Shown piece after piece: positions 35,379 through 48,247 of a stretch of 64,000 nucleotides of DNA (the stretch's first letter is position 1; every line of letters starts with the position of its first letter). The notes below the pieces were generated by a model, which was given only the letters and a program-made list of their open reading frames with translations, searched no databases and was not told where the DNA came from. Source of the stretch: Ptiloglossa arizonensis (taxonomy: Eukaryota; Arthropoda; Insecta; Hymenoptera; Colletidae); contig NC_135059.1 of assembly GCF_051014685.1 (NCBI RefSeq), positions 1,488,001 through 1,552,000 of the forward strand. Direction: 5' to 3'. A program made the translations under genes and the position numbers.

Positions 35379-36810
35379 CTTCAGCCTCCGTCACACTTCG
35401 TGGTACCTCTCAATTCGTGGCCGGCAACGGTCCCCGGGATCGCCGACTTAATTACTCGCGTACGCGCAACGGGGATACGCGAATTCTAGCGCTCGGTATC
35501 GCTCCTCCGTATCGCGACTCTTTATCCGTTACAAGCTTGGGAATTACCGCTATGGTAGGCCCAACGGACCCCCACTCCGCCCTCGTGCGCATAGTTTTTC
35601 GAAACACGTGCGAACCGGCCCGTGCACGCTCGAGCTTCACCGAAAGCTTCTCCGCAAGCTCTGTCCCCCTCCCCGCGGCGAAAATCAACGAGAGGAGAAC
35701 GCTGGGACCGATCCCGCGTCTCGATCGCCGATAAATCTCTGCACCTATGAGAGTGGTTCGCGACGCAAAGGAGTGTTCCGAAACTCGAATGTTTTTCGTC
35801 TAATTCGAGCATTGAAATCTTACAAAGTTTTCGTAACACTTAAGAGAGTAAGTTTTATCGAGAGTCTTATCCGAACGATGAGATATTGTTCAGCCTCGAT
35901 TTCGATAGAAACAAATTAGCGAACAGAACGAATTTTCAAACATTACTCGACGAGTGAAACTTGGACAAATAATTTAAGGTCAATCGACAAATTGTACGAG
36001 AATTGTAACATTGTTTTCTCTAATATTGATATTATAGGTGAAAATATTGGAAGCAAAAATTTGTCTGAAAAGGCAAGATTTAAAATAAACCGGAAACAGC
36101 TTCTATAAGGTGACCTAATAAATTCATCATCTTCTACAGCAGCTTTGTTTCGAACGGTACGCTAGAATCAAGGATTTGTAATTGACGTTTCTGGGTTCTA
36201 TTCCCCGTCTTTTGGGCTGTTGGATTTTTCTCTCGATATCGTTCTTTTTTCGAACCGCGTTTCGCTGCTCCGCTTTCTTTTTTAACGATATAATGCATCA
36301 AAATTATAAATACGAATTCGTGGAAAAATTGAATATTGCTCGTGGAACGAAAAATTTAATACGCGTTCTAAAGTTTTTCGATTACCGATATCATCGATCT
36401 CGATTTTTCTTCCCGTGAGAAAACGTAAGAACGTCTAAAAACGATCGTAAAGTCTAAATCGTTTTGTATCGAATAAATTTAGACCAAAGAGATCTCTCGA
36501 ATGGAACTGCGATTCATATTAACGTAATTATAATCGCTCTAATGGTATTTAATATTCGGTAGACTCTCCTTGCGAGAAGGAAGATCGATAAGACACGAAA
36601 ATGGTTAGATTGGTCCCGGATCAAGGAGAATGCGAACAACGTCTTACGAAGACCAACTGCAACGTCCGATCCAATACGACTCGTCGAACGATGACTATTC
36701 GTATGTTTCGCTCTTCCATTTATAGCCTTCGATCGCCTGGTAATTTGAAAAATCCGTAAAGTTACGGTCAGCGTCGAACGCTCGTGATTTCGTTCTGCGT
36801 TTTCGTTGCA
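35379..36810. other. Non-coding, no feature recognised
   Basis: CpG-rich to 35.75 kb, then AT-richer. Overlapping frames of 78-122 codons on both strands at 35366-35919 are not protein-like. Confidence 0.45.
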
Positions 36811-37050
36811 AGAGAATGGTGGATAAGACGAGGATCTGAATTATCGTCGATTCCTCTGTTAACAACATCTTCGCACGGCAACGTGGAACGAGTGATTTTA
36901 ATTTGCAGCGATGAAATCTCTGACTTAATTATGCCTTCACTACCCTCGACGTCTGCGAGAGTTTCGTTCATTTAAATAAATGCTCGCGAAGGCGAGCTCC
37001 CGTTTAATTGTCGAAAGTGTAAGCAATTTGGCCGAATCGGTGAATTCGTT
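36811..37050 (+). repeat. Three-copy local repeat, unit 1
   Basis: Shares, in order with units 2 and 3, a gataagacga..ga.ct.gaattat block, a tttaattt/ttcg..gcgatgaaatctc block, a ctctgacttaattatg block and (with unit 3) a cgtttaattgtcgaaa block. Confidence 0.65.
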
Positions 37051-37278
37051 ATTTCGTCCTATAAGAGGATACGTGAACTCTCGCGATACTCGAGGATCGG
37101 TACCGAAGATCAAAGTTGTCCCGGCACCGGAGGTTCGAAAACTATTGCCAAAAAATAGAATAAAATTTCGGCTGTATCTTCGTTCGTACATTTGGAAAGA
37201 AGAAAACCGAAACGAGCTCTATTTCGTCGTGTTTTGTTCCCCGTGAACGCAAGACCGGCATAAAAAGGTGGCGGAGAG

Positions 37279-37470
37279 ATAAGACGAAAGATACGAATTA
37301 TTCTCGATTACTCTTTTAATAAGGTCTTCCCACGGGATCCTAGAAGGATTACTTTTAATTTGTAACAACGAAATCCCCGACTTCGTTATTAATTACGTTC
37401 CCTTTCTCCGGAATGTTTTAATGAATTTCGAGAGTAGTAAAGATTACGAGTTACTCGCAATTAATTACCG
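37279..37470 (+). repeat. Three-copy local repeat, unit 2
   Basis: gataagacgaaagatacgaa, ttttaatttg, gaaatccccgacttcgtta and atgaatttcgagag align with units 1 and 3. It is the most diverged of the three. Confidence 0.6.
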
Positions 37471-38024
37471 AGACAATCGGACGAGATTGATAAATTATTT
37501 ATCCCACGAGTTATCCCCGCGGAATATCAACAGAATTTTTACCACACCGAACCACTCGATATCGTTTCATTTTGACTCGTTCTACGTTCGGGTTTCCAAT
37601 TTTGATCGTTGTCAATTTCGTCGGCATCGTGCACCGAGAATACGACGATCCGGTGCCATTATAACCCGATCTAAAGTGGAATTATACATTTAGAAACGAG
37701 CACATCGCGATGCACGGTTATGAAAACACCGTGCGCGATAAAATCGCATCGCGCGAGGCTGCCGATCGATCCGCGGATCGATCTTGAAAATGAACGAAGC
37801 AAAAGCTAAATATTTAGAGACGTTTCGCATTCTGACGCGCGCAAAGAGACATTACCGGATTCGGTCGTTAAATTAATGCGACAGAAGTCGATCGATGGTC
37901 CAGTTATTCGAGAAATTCCGCAAACGTTTGGCGACTGGTTCTTCTTAAACCCCGAGATCGGTCGTAAATGCTTGGAATTTCGTTTCTGCGGAGCGTGAAA
38001 CTGTTGTAAAATACTGCGCAGCGA

Positions 38025-38256
38025 TAAAGCGAAGATTCGAGTTATTCTCGATCTCGATCTTAATAACACCCACGCACGGTAGCGCGGAACGAGCGTTTTT
38101 AATTCGCGCCGATGAAATCTCCGACTTAATTGTGTCTTCCCGTGCTACGACGCCCGCGAGCGTTTCATTGATTTATTTAAATGTATTTCCACGGGTAGCA
38201 GAGATCATGAGGTATTCGCGTTTAATCGTCGAAACCGTAAATATCCCGGTAATTCG
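38025..38256 (+). repeat. Three-copy local repeat, unit 3
   Basis: gataaagcgaagattcgagt, gcgccgatgaaatctccgac, ttaattgtgtcttc and gcgtttaatcgtcgaaac align with unit 1 over about 230 bases. The copy at 38377 follows 120 bases later. Confidence 0.65.
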
Positions 38257-38376
38257 TTTTATCTTAACGTTTGCGCCTCGATGTACGGGGACTCAATTGC
38301 GATCGTGTGTGCGTGCACGAAGCGATTTTGAGAACGAAGCGTTTGCGGGGGCGAAAGTACCGATGGCCAAGGAGAA

Positions 38377-38434
38377 TATTTTAATTTAATCGCCCTATTA
38401 ATGGCTCGCTTTATATTCGGTACGTGGGTGTTCA
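38377..38434 (+). repeat. Duplicate segment, copy 2 (partner at 35319-35378)
   Basis: Same orientation as its partner, about 3 kb away. The first 16 bases are identical. Confidence 0.6.
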
Positions 38435-39680
38435 TCTTTTGCATTCGCATTACTTCGAGTGTATCTTTTAATTCCAATCATCGACCGGCTAGGGGGTATC
38501 ATCGATTTAATTATTCCTCTTTCTTCGCAAGGTGAATTGGTATGCAACGAGCAGATTTCACGACGTCGTTCCAATTTCCGTTACATTCGCTGCTTTAATA
38601 CGGGAATGCTCTAAAAATTGCGACGAGAGCGTCTCTGTAGACGTTCTCCTCGGTCCTGCCTTTACATCGATACCTCGTTTCCGAGCAAACGAAGAATATC
38701 GTGGCAGAAAATTTAGACATTGAATTTTTCTTTCTATTCGACGACTCGAGTAGCGGCAACGAAGAAACGTTAGGAAAAGTAAGGCGAAAGGAGAGGTTCG
38801 GCCAACTGTTGTTTTGCAATCTTGATCTGTAATTTAATATAAAAATGTGCAACGGACAAAGACAAAATTCAACTTTGTAGGAAGTAATCTATAGAAAATT
38901 ATATCGAAATGAAAATGGAACGAAATCAAAATAAAAACCGTTTGAAAAATTTAAACAGTTATTTTACAACGAAAAAGAAACACGAGATATTTTTCACGTA
39001 CTTCATGTTTTGTCGAAAGTACGAAATTACGAGAAGCGTCAACGAAAAACGTAGACAACGAAGAGTATAAAGAAATTTTAGAATATTAATCGCTAACTTT
39101 TCGCTGGTCTTTTCTCTAAATCGGAATTTACGATGAAAATGAAGAAATTGCGCAAAAATTTCCTTTCCTCGTTGCAATGCGCAAAGCTTTCAATTCGGCT
39201 ACCGTGGAAATTGAAATTCATTTAAATTCAAACAAAGATAACTCTATATTTTGGTTCGAGTATCCATCTCGATATCTACAATTTAAAAAAAAAAGAATAT
39301 TATCGATTCGAAGATCAACGGCTAATATTCTGTTATTTGATACATTGTCATCGTTGTTTACACGTCGATTACATTCGAAAAACACTGATCTCGATCGTAG
39401 ACTCTCCTCGAACAAAGATACACCGAGTTTGCGCTCGGTCGAAGTATAATAGCCAACAGACGACGACATCGCTCTCCTTTGAGATCACCGAAAGAGAGGT
39501 TATCCGTATCTCAATTTTTGGCCCAACGGGTTTATCTTTCGCCATCGAGGTTATCGGGGGTATCCAATCGGAGCCCGCATCAAGGTTTCGTAACAACGAT
39601 TTCAAAGAAACCTAACTACCTTGCGCGGCGGTCCGCCGATTCTCGTTGAAACGTGTTATTCTCTCCCCGTGCAACCCCCC
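38435..39680. other. Non-coding, no feature recognised
   Basis: AT-richer sequence with short open frames on both strands and no recognisable family. Confidence 0.45.
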
Positions 39681-40080
39681 GCGGACGCAATTCTTGGCTG
39701 TAATTTGTATTTAATTAAGCAAGTCTCGTGGCAGGCCGTCCTTCCCTCAGCGAGGAGCGAGTTCGGTCGGTTTGGTCTGCGCGTTGGGGTTCATTAGGTT
39801 ATTGAAACCTTAGACAATGTAACTAGTGGCTGCCGGGTACAGTGCTCCAGGGGCTTCGTAATGCCCACTGCCTCGAGTGCTCGCTACGACATTTTGCATC
39901 TCCGGCCACTCCCCGTAGCGAATGGGTCTACGACCGCTCGTGAACGACCGCGTCCACGACCGCCGCAACGATCCGCTGAACGCCGCGGGCTGGTTACGTC
40001 CCCGGGACGCGCGAGTTTATATGCTAATAAGCCACATTAATTAAACGGGCCGCGTATGTCCAGCAGCAACAGCCGCCACC
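39681..40080. promoter_or_regulatory. Candidate conserved non-coding block
   Basis: CpG-poorer stretch with gctgtaatttgtatttaatt, tcattaggttattgaaacct, gacaatgtaactagtggc, atgctaataagccac and attaattaaac. It has several homeodomain-type cores, interspersed GC-rich words and no sustained frame. One of the best enhancer-like blocks in the window, on composition alone. Confidence 0.3.
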
Positions 40081-42150
40081 TTTCAGACCGGGACGGTCTC
40101 TAATTCTTCCACGAAACGGTGGAAAAACTTGCAACGCTCACGTCGACCGGTACACGTCCCGTGCAAATGACAGGGAGATACCGTGCTTGGGGAAACGGCG
40201 AGTTGTTTCGCGCACCGTCGAGAAACGATCCAGCTCGAGGTTCTCCTTCTCTACGGCCGCGTTTCTCAAAGTGTCGCGGAAAGAGGGGACACTGATTGAC
40301 GCACCGATGGACAAGTTGGTCGCGTCGATGCATAATTTATGACCCACACGATGAATAACAGAGAAGGTCGTGTAACTTCGAAACGGGCCGCGTTTGTCCG
40401 CGACGACACGATTAATCCGTAATATTCCGGGGGATTTAAAAAAGTGTTTCGCCCCGGGAATTAATGGCTCGCGTCAACCACGAACGAGACACGCCGGAAT
40501 CTAGATCCGATCGGATAGACATCGACTACGAACGAGTCGTAGTTGTTCAATCCCGGTGACGGCCACGATAACGGACTTTAAATTGTCGCGGTAATCGATC
40601 CTGTCTAACGACGAAACGAGAAACCGATTTTCACGAAAACGGAGCACCCTCGAACCTTTCTCGCTCAAGATTTCGAAATAAAGAGGTGACTCGCGTTTAA
40701 AGCAAAATTTATCCGCGCCTCGTACACGATTGAACGTAGCGAGATCGGGTAACGTCCCTGCTCGTCGCGAGTCCGTATCCGCGACAGTCGTTCGTCGAAT
40801 GGCGTTTAACGAGTATTTGTTAACACGAGGAAGTAAAGTGTTTGCCCTTCTTCCGTCGCGCAACGCTTAATTATTCGTTTTCTGGTTCGCGAAAACGCCG
40901 AGTCGACGGAAAGGAAAGTCTTTCGAAAATTTTTGAATTTACCAATTTGGTAAAATTTGAAAAGGTTACATCGAAATGCAAAATGAACGCGTGGAATAGT
41001 AAACCGTATGTTTGTCATTTGTCCGTAGAAATACAGCTACCGAAGAAAAAGTTTCGGTTTAAATTTGAAGCAGCTTAGCAGTGTTCTTGGTTACGCTAAA
41101 TTAGACTGCGCGAACCGAGTCGTAGCAAGACATCGGACCACGAAATATTAACTACTGTTCGAAGAAACTGGAACGACAGAGAAACGAGATATTCCCACTA
41201 AATGTAGGGAAATGAAGAATACATCGAAACGTTTCCAAAACGTTAATGAACACAACGACTATCGAGCGATCGCTATCCAATGCATCGCCCTACCATTTTA
41301 ACACTTGCCCGGTTTAAAATTGGGATTTACGATCATCTTGTTACGATAATCCGTGACAAGAACACGATCGTATCTTGCACAGATGACAACCATTAAATAT
41401 GTCCTCGAACCTCCCATGAAGATATTCGTGATACCGGGGAAACGTCGAAACTGCTTTAGCGAGCGACATAATAATAGTCCAATTAAAACTTGCGGTTTAC
41501 GATCGGTAATAAGTGATGCGAACATGGATACTTGGAATAAATGACAGTCGCAAGACACGTCCGCAGATCACCGAACAAACAAGTTGTTTCCAATGTAGAT
41601 ACAATTTTGGAACGTATTTTCAAAAACATCTACATCCGGCAACCTAGAACGGTATGAAATTCCTCGCAATTCCGTCGCGCAAATACTTTTATTCTCGTAA
41701 AAACTGTGACGCAAACATCTTGTAGAATAATTATCCGGGCGTCGCCATTGATTCTAACACACCGACTTTCGATTACCATTTCCCCGATTACCATTGTAGG
41801 TTTTCTCGCGCAAATTCTTCAACGAATCCTCTTAGCGTTGTAAACCGAGTGACCGTGATAGCCATGCTTGATCGGACCTATCGTCCGCCGATTTAATATT
41901 CCGTGACTATTTCGAATTACACGTGTACAAGTGGAAATTTGAAATTCTTCTCGAATCGTTCGACGATCGAGAGCGAACGTGTTTAGTCGAAGATTGTTTC
42001 GCGAACTCGATGGCCCTTCGAGTCCTTCGAGAAACAAGACCGATGTCTTTTCCAGAAAAGAGCCCGTGGATCGGTTCGCTAATGAAAAGAATCGAATTCT
42101 AGAACCGTCCGCGTCGCGATCGGAACTGACTCGTCGAAATAGCGTTTGTA
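40081..42150. other. Non-coding; weak internal duplication at 41.2-41.55 kb
   Basis: Two related stretches share tttacgatc, gataa/gtaataa and gatgacaa/aatgacag in order (about 41230-41392 and 41440-41550). Similarity is low, so homology is only suspected. No gene is recognised. Confidence 0.35.
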
Positions 42151-42320
42151 CGTGATTGTTACAAGGTAACGTTTTTGCGTTAATATTGTTCCGTGGAGGT
42201 AGCATTTTGACGTTATTATTGTTCCGCGAGCCAAGAGGTACGATAGAAGTCTCCCGTATTCGAACTTCCATTATCCAAATACCCTAGTATCCGAACGTTC
42301 CATTATCCCGATGTTCCGTT
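42151..42320 (+). repeat. Short imperfect tandem repeats
   Basis: gcgttaatattgttccgtgg and gacgttattattgttccgcg repeat with a period near 33 bp, with a weaker unit before them. Next to it, ccattatcc recurs at 42270 and 42301 and a third, weaker copy follows. Locally duplicated non-coding sequence. Confidence 0.5.
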
Positions 42321-42545
42321 ACCATGTACCATGTACGTACGTATATGACACACATATGTACACTTCTGCCTAACGTGACTTTTCTCGTGCAACCCGTAAT
42401 CAAGAAGTCGTTTCGTGCTTCGAACGACTGTACAGGAAAGATTTGCTCCGTAAATCTCTACTTTGTTCGTTAATTTCAGCATTCGATTGTATTACTACCG
42501 AGGAAGTCGAAGAGTGACGCGAACAAATGAATTTAAAATACTGTT

Positions 42546-42920
42546 TTCGCACAATGGCGAATGCGTGATTCGACTTTAAATACGTAAGATCGAAGAGAAC
42601 GCGTAGAAAACTATTGTTGCGCGTATCCGAAGAAATTCGCTGTTGTTGCATCGCGTTGAATACCGGGATACGGTGATTGTAATAACAATGATGTAATGGA
42701 ACAACTTCGGTGCGATAAATACGATAATAGCGTCGGAGATGTCGTGCGCATAAATTTTGCACAAGCTGAAACAATGAACGAAACTAACAACGAGGATGTG
42801 CCTTCTCGTTTCCTTTGACTCTGCATAGTCACTTATGTTGATACACCTATTGTAATTTAACAGCCGAAAGATACGAAATACTTCGATATTAAAATAAACT
42901 GTCATTATTCGAAAATTCCC
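42546..42920 (+). repeat. Dispersed repeat, copy B (partner at 34012-34405)
   Basis: Same orientation as copy A, about 8.5 kb downstream of it. The 109-codon minus frame over this copy is interrupted by a stop in copy A, and the amino-acid differences track the DNA differences, so no protein is supported. Confidence 0.75.
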
Positions 42921-43942
42921 TTATTGTACCTTGCGAATGGTTCGACCGGAGAACAATACAAGGATTTCGCCGGTTTGTCTCTTCGCGAGGGAAGAAACAA
43001 TTTACTTCGATCATCCGAATTAAAATTTTTCCAGAGGTTGCGTTTTTGAACGCTCCTTGAATTTTTGTACAGCGTCATTCGTGTTCGAATGTCACGCTAC
43101 AGTGACCGAAACGTTGGCGTTCCAAGAACGTCCACTGGTCTTCTGCCTTTTCATCTTCGTAGAAGCATATCCTGTTCTTCTACGCGTATATACTCGTTTT
43201 ATCGAAAATTTTGCAAAAGAACGTTAGATACAATGTGAGACGAAAGATGCGTATTGTAAATATTCTCCGCAAAAGCAGCAAAACGTGAGAAATAGTTTGT
43301 TGCTCCGGTAAAAAGGAGGTATCGACGTTGATAATTTTGCCACGAGTCCTCCGTCGTTGAGCAACGATAAGTGACGAAGAACGTCGCGTTTGTTCACGGA
43401 GAGGGATCGCTAAGATTTCACAGCGGTAAAACCGCTCCGACTCCAAACTCAATTACAATTTTCGTCCGAAATTACGCTCGAGAAGTGCCCTATAAATACG
43501 CGAGGAATTCTCGGTAAAATATCCGCGTGTCGATGAAGGAGAGTCGATCTACCGAAAGACTCGAAAATCGTTGGTAACCTTTGAGCGTCGATCGACACGT
43601 GTGACGCGTTAGCGCATCGAACCGTTCGCCGAGTTGCACCGTGTTTGCAACCGTACGGACCGATCGTCCGATCGGAGAGTAATTGTGGCCTCGTGCAGGA
43701 TCCACCGATGGGTTCGATATCGGACTTGGAGGATCGCGTGGGGCCGGGTGGAAGAAAGGGAGTTTACGCGCGTTCGCCGATAAGCCTCGGTAGGCGCAAG
43801 GAAATACCAGAAACGTGGCGCGTGTAAGCCTCGGTCCAGACGTCGAACGGATATGCGGGCCGAAAGGGGATTTATTTAAGAATGATTCGCGTTTTTCCGC
43901 CCTCCGGTCCCTATCCATGCGAGAACAAGTCCGGATAGGACA
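42921..43942. other. Non-coding, no feature recognised
   Basis: CpG-rich. The 390-codon minus frame that begins at 44662 ends here at 43490; it has no domain and overlaps a 261-codon plus frame. Confidence 0.45.
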
Positions 43943-43986
43943 CGGCGACGGCGGTGGTGGCGGCGGCGGCGGTGGCGGCGGCAGCG
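43943..43986. repeat. (GGC)n trinucleotide repeat
   Basis: GGC/GGT triplets give poly-Gly on plus and poly-Pro on minus. Confidence 0.9.
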
Positions 43987-46780
43987 GAAAGGGTGAGGAG
44001 GCGAGCAGCCACCTCGGCCGGGAGCATACGGCGCCGTCTGCTTCTTTTTCATTTCCCTGGCCAAAATTTAATTTGGAACGGGTCCAGTTGCACCTTTCCC
44101 GCTCGCTTGACTGGTACGAGGAAACGAAGCCCCGGAAGATCACACGAAAAATGTACGTGCTCCGGCAGCGTCCGGCAAGAGATCTGGAACGCCACGAATT
44201 AGGAATTTTACTAACTCGGATAGTCGCATTTAATTTTAAGCCGGAAACCGTACGAGTCATTACTGTCTCCATTTTCGGTGCGTATATTAAATTACAGACC
44301 GGGGGGGACTGCAAGGGCGATTCGACGGAACGAGGGAGAACGCACCCAGACGTATTACGGAAGAGCAGATGCGCTCGAGGATTAACCGAAGTCGTCCTGG
44401 TTTCGCGGGATGATACGTACCCGCGTCGACGACCGGATCGCGGAGCTCGAACAATCCCAGAACTTGTTTGTTTCAATGGCCTGGACCGCGTCGGCCCAGG
44501 AATTCTTCGACCTAGCTCGAACGTCTCCCCGTCGACGCACTCGAAAGTCGCAAGGGTTGCAACTACGTCGGTGGTTACGGTTACCACGTGTCCGTTGTAA
44601 CGTTCTTTCCTTTTTTTCACAAACTCCCGATCCAACGGTCCGAAAACTTCTCCGATGAACAATTGTTAGCAGCGTCCACGCGAATGGAATTTCTTGAGAT
44701 TTTCGTTTCATCGCGTGTACGTAAAATTTTGCAAGCTTCAGATTTTTGGAACGGCGCCTTGAACATTTTCCGACAAATGAAACGGACCTTTTTTAGTTAC
44801 ATCCTACCTTTTCTCTCGTCGTGCTGTAATACTACTACTGTTCTGCCATTCGTTTTGACTTCGTTCCCCGACACAGAGTCGAATAGGATCCAGAAATTTT
44901 TGCGCACCGCTCTATTTACTTTATACGTGCCGCAATTCGGTTCGTCCGGTACCGGTGAACCAAGCTCCAGAACCAATTTGAAATTCCTCGCAACGAATTT
45001 CATTCGCGGATTATTTTTCGGGAAAAACAATTAGGCAGAGAAAAGATTAACCGCAAGAAGTAGAAGAAAACAAAACTCGCTTCTCGTCGTTGGTCCCTGT
45101 TCGTAGGATATCCGCGTACAATGTTGCCCGGATTGTTAACGTTTCGAGACTGAACTCGATTCCACGTGTCTTTTATCGCGAAGCGTTCGCCACGAGTGCG
45201 AGATCAGCGTCGGCGTAATTTTTTGTTTACTCGTTAAGCGAACAGGAAACTAATTCAACGTTGACTTTTGCCGACGACACGGCCGCGCTTAATGTTTATT
45301 GTCGCGTTACATTGCAAACGCGGTTAATGCGTCCGTGATGATGTCACGTGCACGGAAAGTCAAATAAATTATTGGTAGCGATGCGGGAGAGGAGAAGAGG
45401 AACACCGGCGGCGCGAGCGCGCACTCTTTCATTAATTTCTCTACGTTTCAGCTCTTGTGCGGGCTCTCATGAGGGAAGTTATATTTAAATACACGCTGCT
45501 TGGGAACAGAAAAGGGATGCGCAACGAAAAAGAAAAAAGAAAAAAGGAGAATCTACAGACGAAACCGAGTAACGGAAAATATACTTCACCCGCGACGTCG
45601 TACGTAAACGCGAGGTCGACCGTAGAAACGTATAATATTACACGTAGAACGCTTATCTTTTTTCACCATCGATATTCCCTTTTTGTATCGTTAATTATAC
45701 CTTTCTTAATTTTCCTCTTCCCTTCGAGACGGAAACGTTGAGAGAAATTCGCGTTACATTGTACTTTGAATCAACTCGCGGAATGCTATCGGATGAAATA
45801 TCTCGCGTTTAGAATCGCGGAACAACGTTTCGCAGAGACGTGATTTCGGAAGAGTCGTCGTATCCGGAAGGTATGTTCGCTTTTTATGGAAGCGTCGATA
45901 GGACGTAGAGCTAACTTCTTGTTTCTTTGGACCGAAGTTTGGGTAAAGAAGGCATCTTCCTCGGTGTCTCTGATACAATAGACGCCAAAGAGGAGTTTAC
46001 AGATGTTCTAGAAAATCTTACTTTCAAAAAATTATCCTAAATTTTACATACAAACACGGCCTACGTCGCCGTTTATTTTTCTATCGTTCAAAGTGCGAGT
46101 AACATTTCAATCTTACGTGCGAAGCCGACGTACGTTCTCGTTTTCTTCGAATGTCTATGCACGCACAATTTTGGCGTGTTCAACACCCGTGAAATTTCTC
46201 GTACCGATAAAATTTCCCTTCCGAAATCGACCAAACACTTTCTGCGCGTACAAGCCGATAAAACACCTTCTCCGTAAACGAAAAAAGTGTTACTTGCCGC
46301 AGTTGTTGACGTATTTCCTTTTCGGAACTCGTACAACACAAGATGACGAAACTGGACACGCATTTCGTTCATTATTTTATCGAGTATTGAATGTAAAATT
46401 GTTACAACGTCGCGATCCGTAGCTTACGAATACCTTCCACGGACTAAACTCGAGCGTAACAGTTTCGTCATCCGAATCATTGAGCTCCTTGGAAGTCCTT
46501 TTAGCTCTGTGCGTTTACGAAACGTGTCGCAAAAAGTCTAAACGCACCGCGACGCGAACTTTTCGGACGATCCGATAAATTTCGCTGAAACGGGAGCATA
46601 AGCGCAACCGTCCGGAAACATTCGCGAGACATTTATAATTGTATTTACGCCGGAGGAGCAAAAATACGGAACGATCGGATCGAATTTATCATGGAACGTA
46701 AACTCGAACGAAGCGCAGGATTAAGACGTTTCCCCGACGCGGTCATCCGGCGTTAAGGCTGTTTCCCGAAGGTAGCCAAT
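43987..46780. other. Non-coding, no gene recognised
   Basis: Includes a pyrimidine stretch plus acceptor-like ctctacgtttcag at 45440-45452, but no exon-like frame follows. The part 45240-45400 carries cttaatgtttattgtcgcg and caaataaattattgg motifs and might be regulatory. Confidence 0.4.
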
Positions 46781-47340
46781 CGCGATATGCAAAACACGAT
46801 GGATCGCCGCGTCTCGAGCGAGCACTTAATTACAAAGGTTACTCTTCCGGTGGCACTCTAAAGAGGAGCGCGATGATATCCGACGAGATCACGGCCAATT
46901 ATTAATTTATAAGCCGCGGTGTGAGCCGAAGCTCGGATTCGAGGCGAGAACCTTCGTTAATTAGGTTCTTCAATCGGCAGTTATTGTTTCGTGGCGGCCT
47001 AATTTGGCAGCCGGCAGCTGCCACTGCGTGCGGAGGCGCTAATTAAAACACCTAATTGTGGCCATTAACGCGAAATGCGACGTAGCGATGCGTTGCTGCT
47101 ACGCGGTTCACACCGATCCACGCTCGGTTATGCCCGCGCTTTAAACCGAGCTATAAATACGATCTAATTAGCATTTCTCGGTGTCTCGATTGAAATTAAG
47201 CGACTCGCGGCCCAGCAGAAACAGAAAGAGCGAGGAAGGGAGGGAGAGAGGGAAGCGAGAGCGGGAGCTGTCGCCTGTTAAGCTGAAGTCGTCAATTGCC
47301 ACTCCCCTATACGTATATTTAACGGCCACTTAAAGCGAGA
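46781..47340. promoter_or_regulatory. Candidate conserved non-coding block
   Basis: Dense AATTA-type cores (gccaattattaatttataag, ttcgttaattaggttc, gctaattaaaacacctaatt) with gtggccattaacgcg and gatctaattagcatttc, in CpG-poorer DNA and with no sustained frame. The ggcagccggcagctgccac palindrome sits in the middle. A likely enhancer candidate; conservation untested. Confidence 0.35.
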
Positions 47341-48247
47341 ACGAACTGCCGTACCTCGGATCGCAATTTATAAAAAACTCTTCAACAATGACGCGCGTTA
47401 TCCTGGCCGACTGTTTGCCCGGGTGGGACGCGATTCGTTCCAGTATTTGTGTCACCGCGGTGCGTATTCGGTTGTTTAGATACGGGTCGAAGATAAATTT
47501 AATTACGACCACGCGCATTACGCTGGCTGTGTCTCTCGATTTCATCTTCGAACGGAAGTCGAGCGTAATACGGTAAGGATTTTCGAAATTCGAGAAACGA
47601 AGAATCGAAGAAATCATCGAGGAACGTATCCTAGCGCGTGCAAGGAATTGATCTCTTTGACCGATCCGTGAATAAAAATTGAAACTGCGGTCGCAGCGTC
47701 GAGCGGGTGAATCAAGAACGGTTCAAGGTCGTCTAAATTGTTCGTAACGAGAATTTATGTTCTTCTTAGCGTAACCCGTCGAACCGTTTTATTCTACAAA
47801 CGACACGTAAAACGAAAGACGAAGAACGACCAAAATTTTATACGAAAGTCTGCGAACGAAGGTATCAAGGACGTTCGAAGGCCACTCGCATTTTTCATAA
47901 ACGAACTTTATGTTTCTCTTAACGAGACGCATTTAACCGTACCATTGACCGCGCTCTAATTCTTCGAACGTAGAGCTGTTCGAGCCCATTGCCGTTCAAG
48001 GTTCCTTTTCTGTAATTTATCGTTTCGCCCGTTGACGACAAACGTGAATAAAATTTTTCCATTACCAATCTGCGCGACAGAATTTTGGCTACGATTCGAA
48101 AAACGCGAACGACGATTTTACACAGCCTCTGCGTTCAACCTAACAACGTGTCCGCGTAAACCGTATAAAATGCAATGTTTATGAACAATTCTTCTTTCGA
48201 TTTTAAATTTTTCGAGAAATTTGTCAAAGTGTTGTTCGGATACAGCA
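47341..48247. other. Non-coding, no feature recognised
   Basis: CpG-rich, then AT-richer. Frames of 62-95 codons on both strands without domains. Confidence 0.45.

Noticed and set aside
43490..44662. 390-codon minus-strand frame
   Set aside because: Overlaps a 261-codon plus frame and includes a poly-Pro run from the GGC repeat. It has no domain, and its Arg/Ser/Pro composition matches the background.
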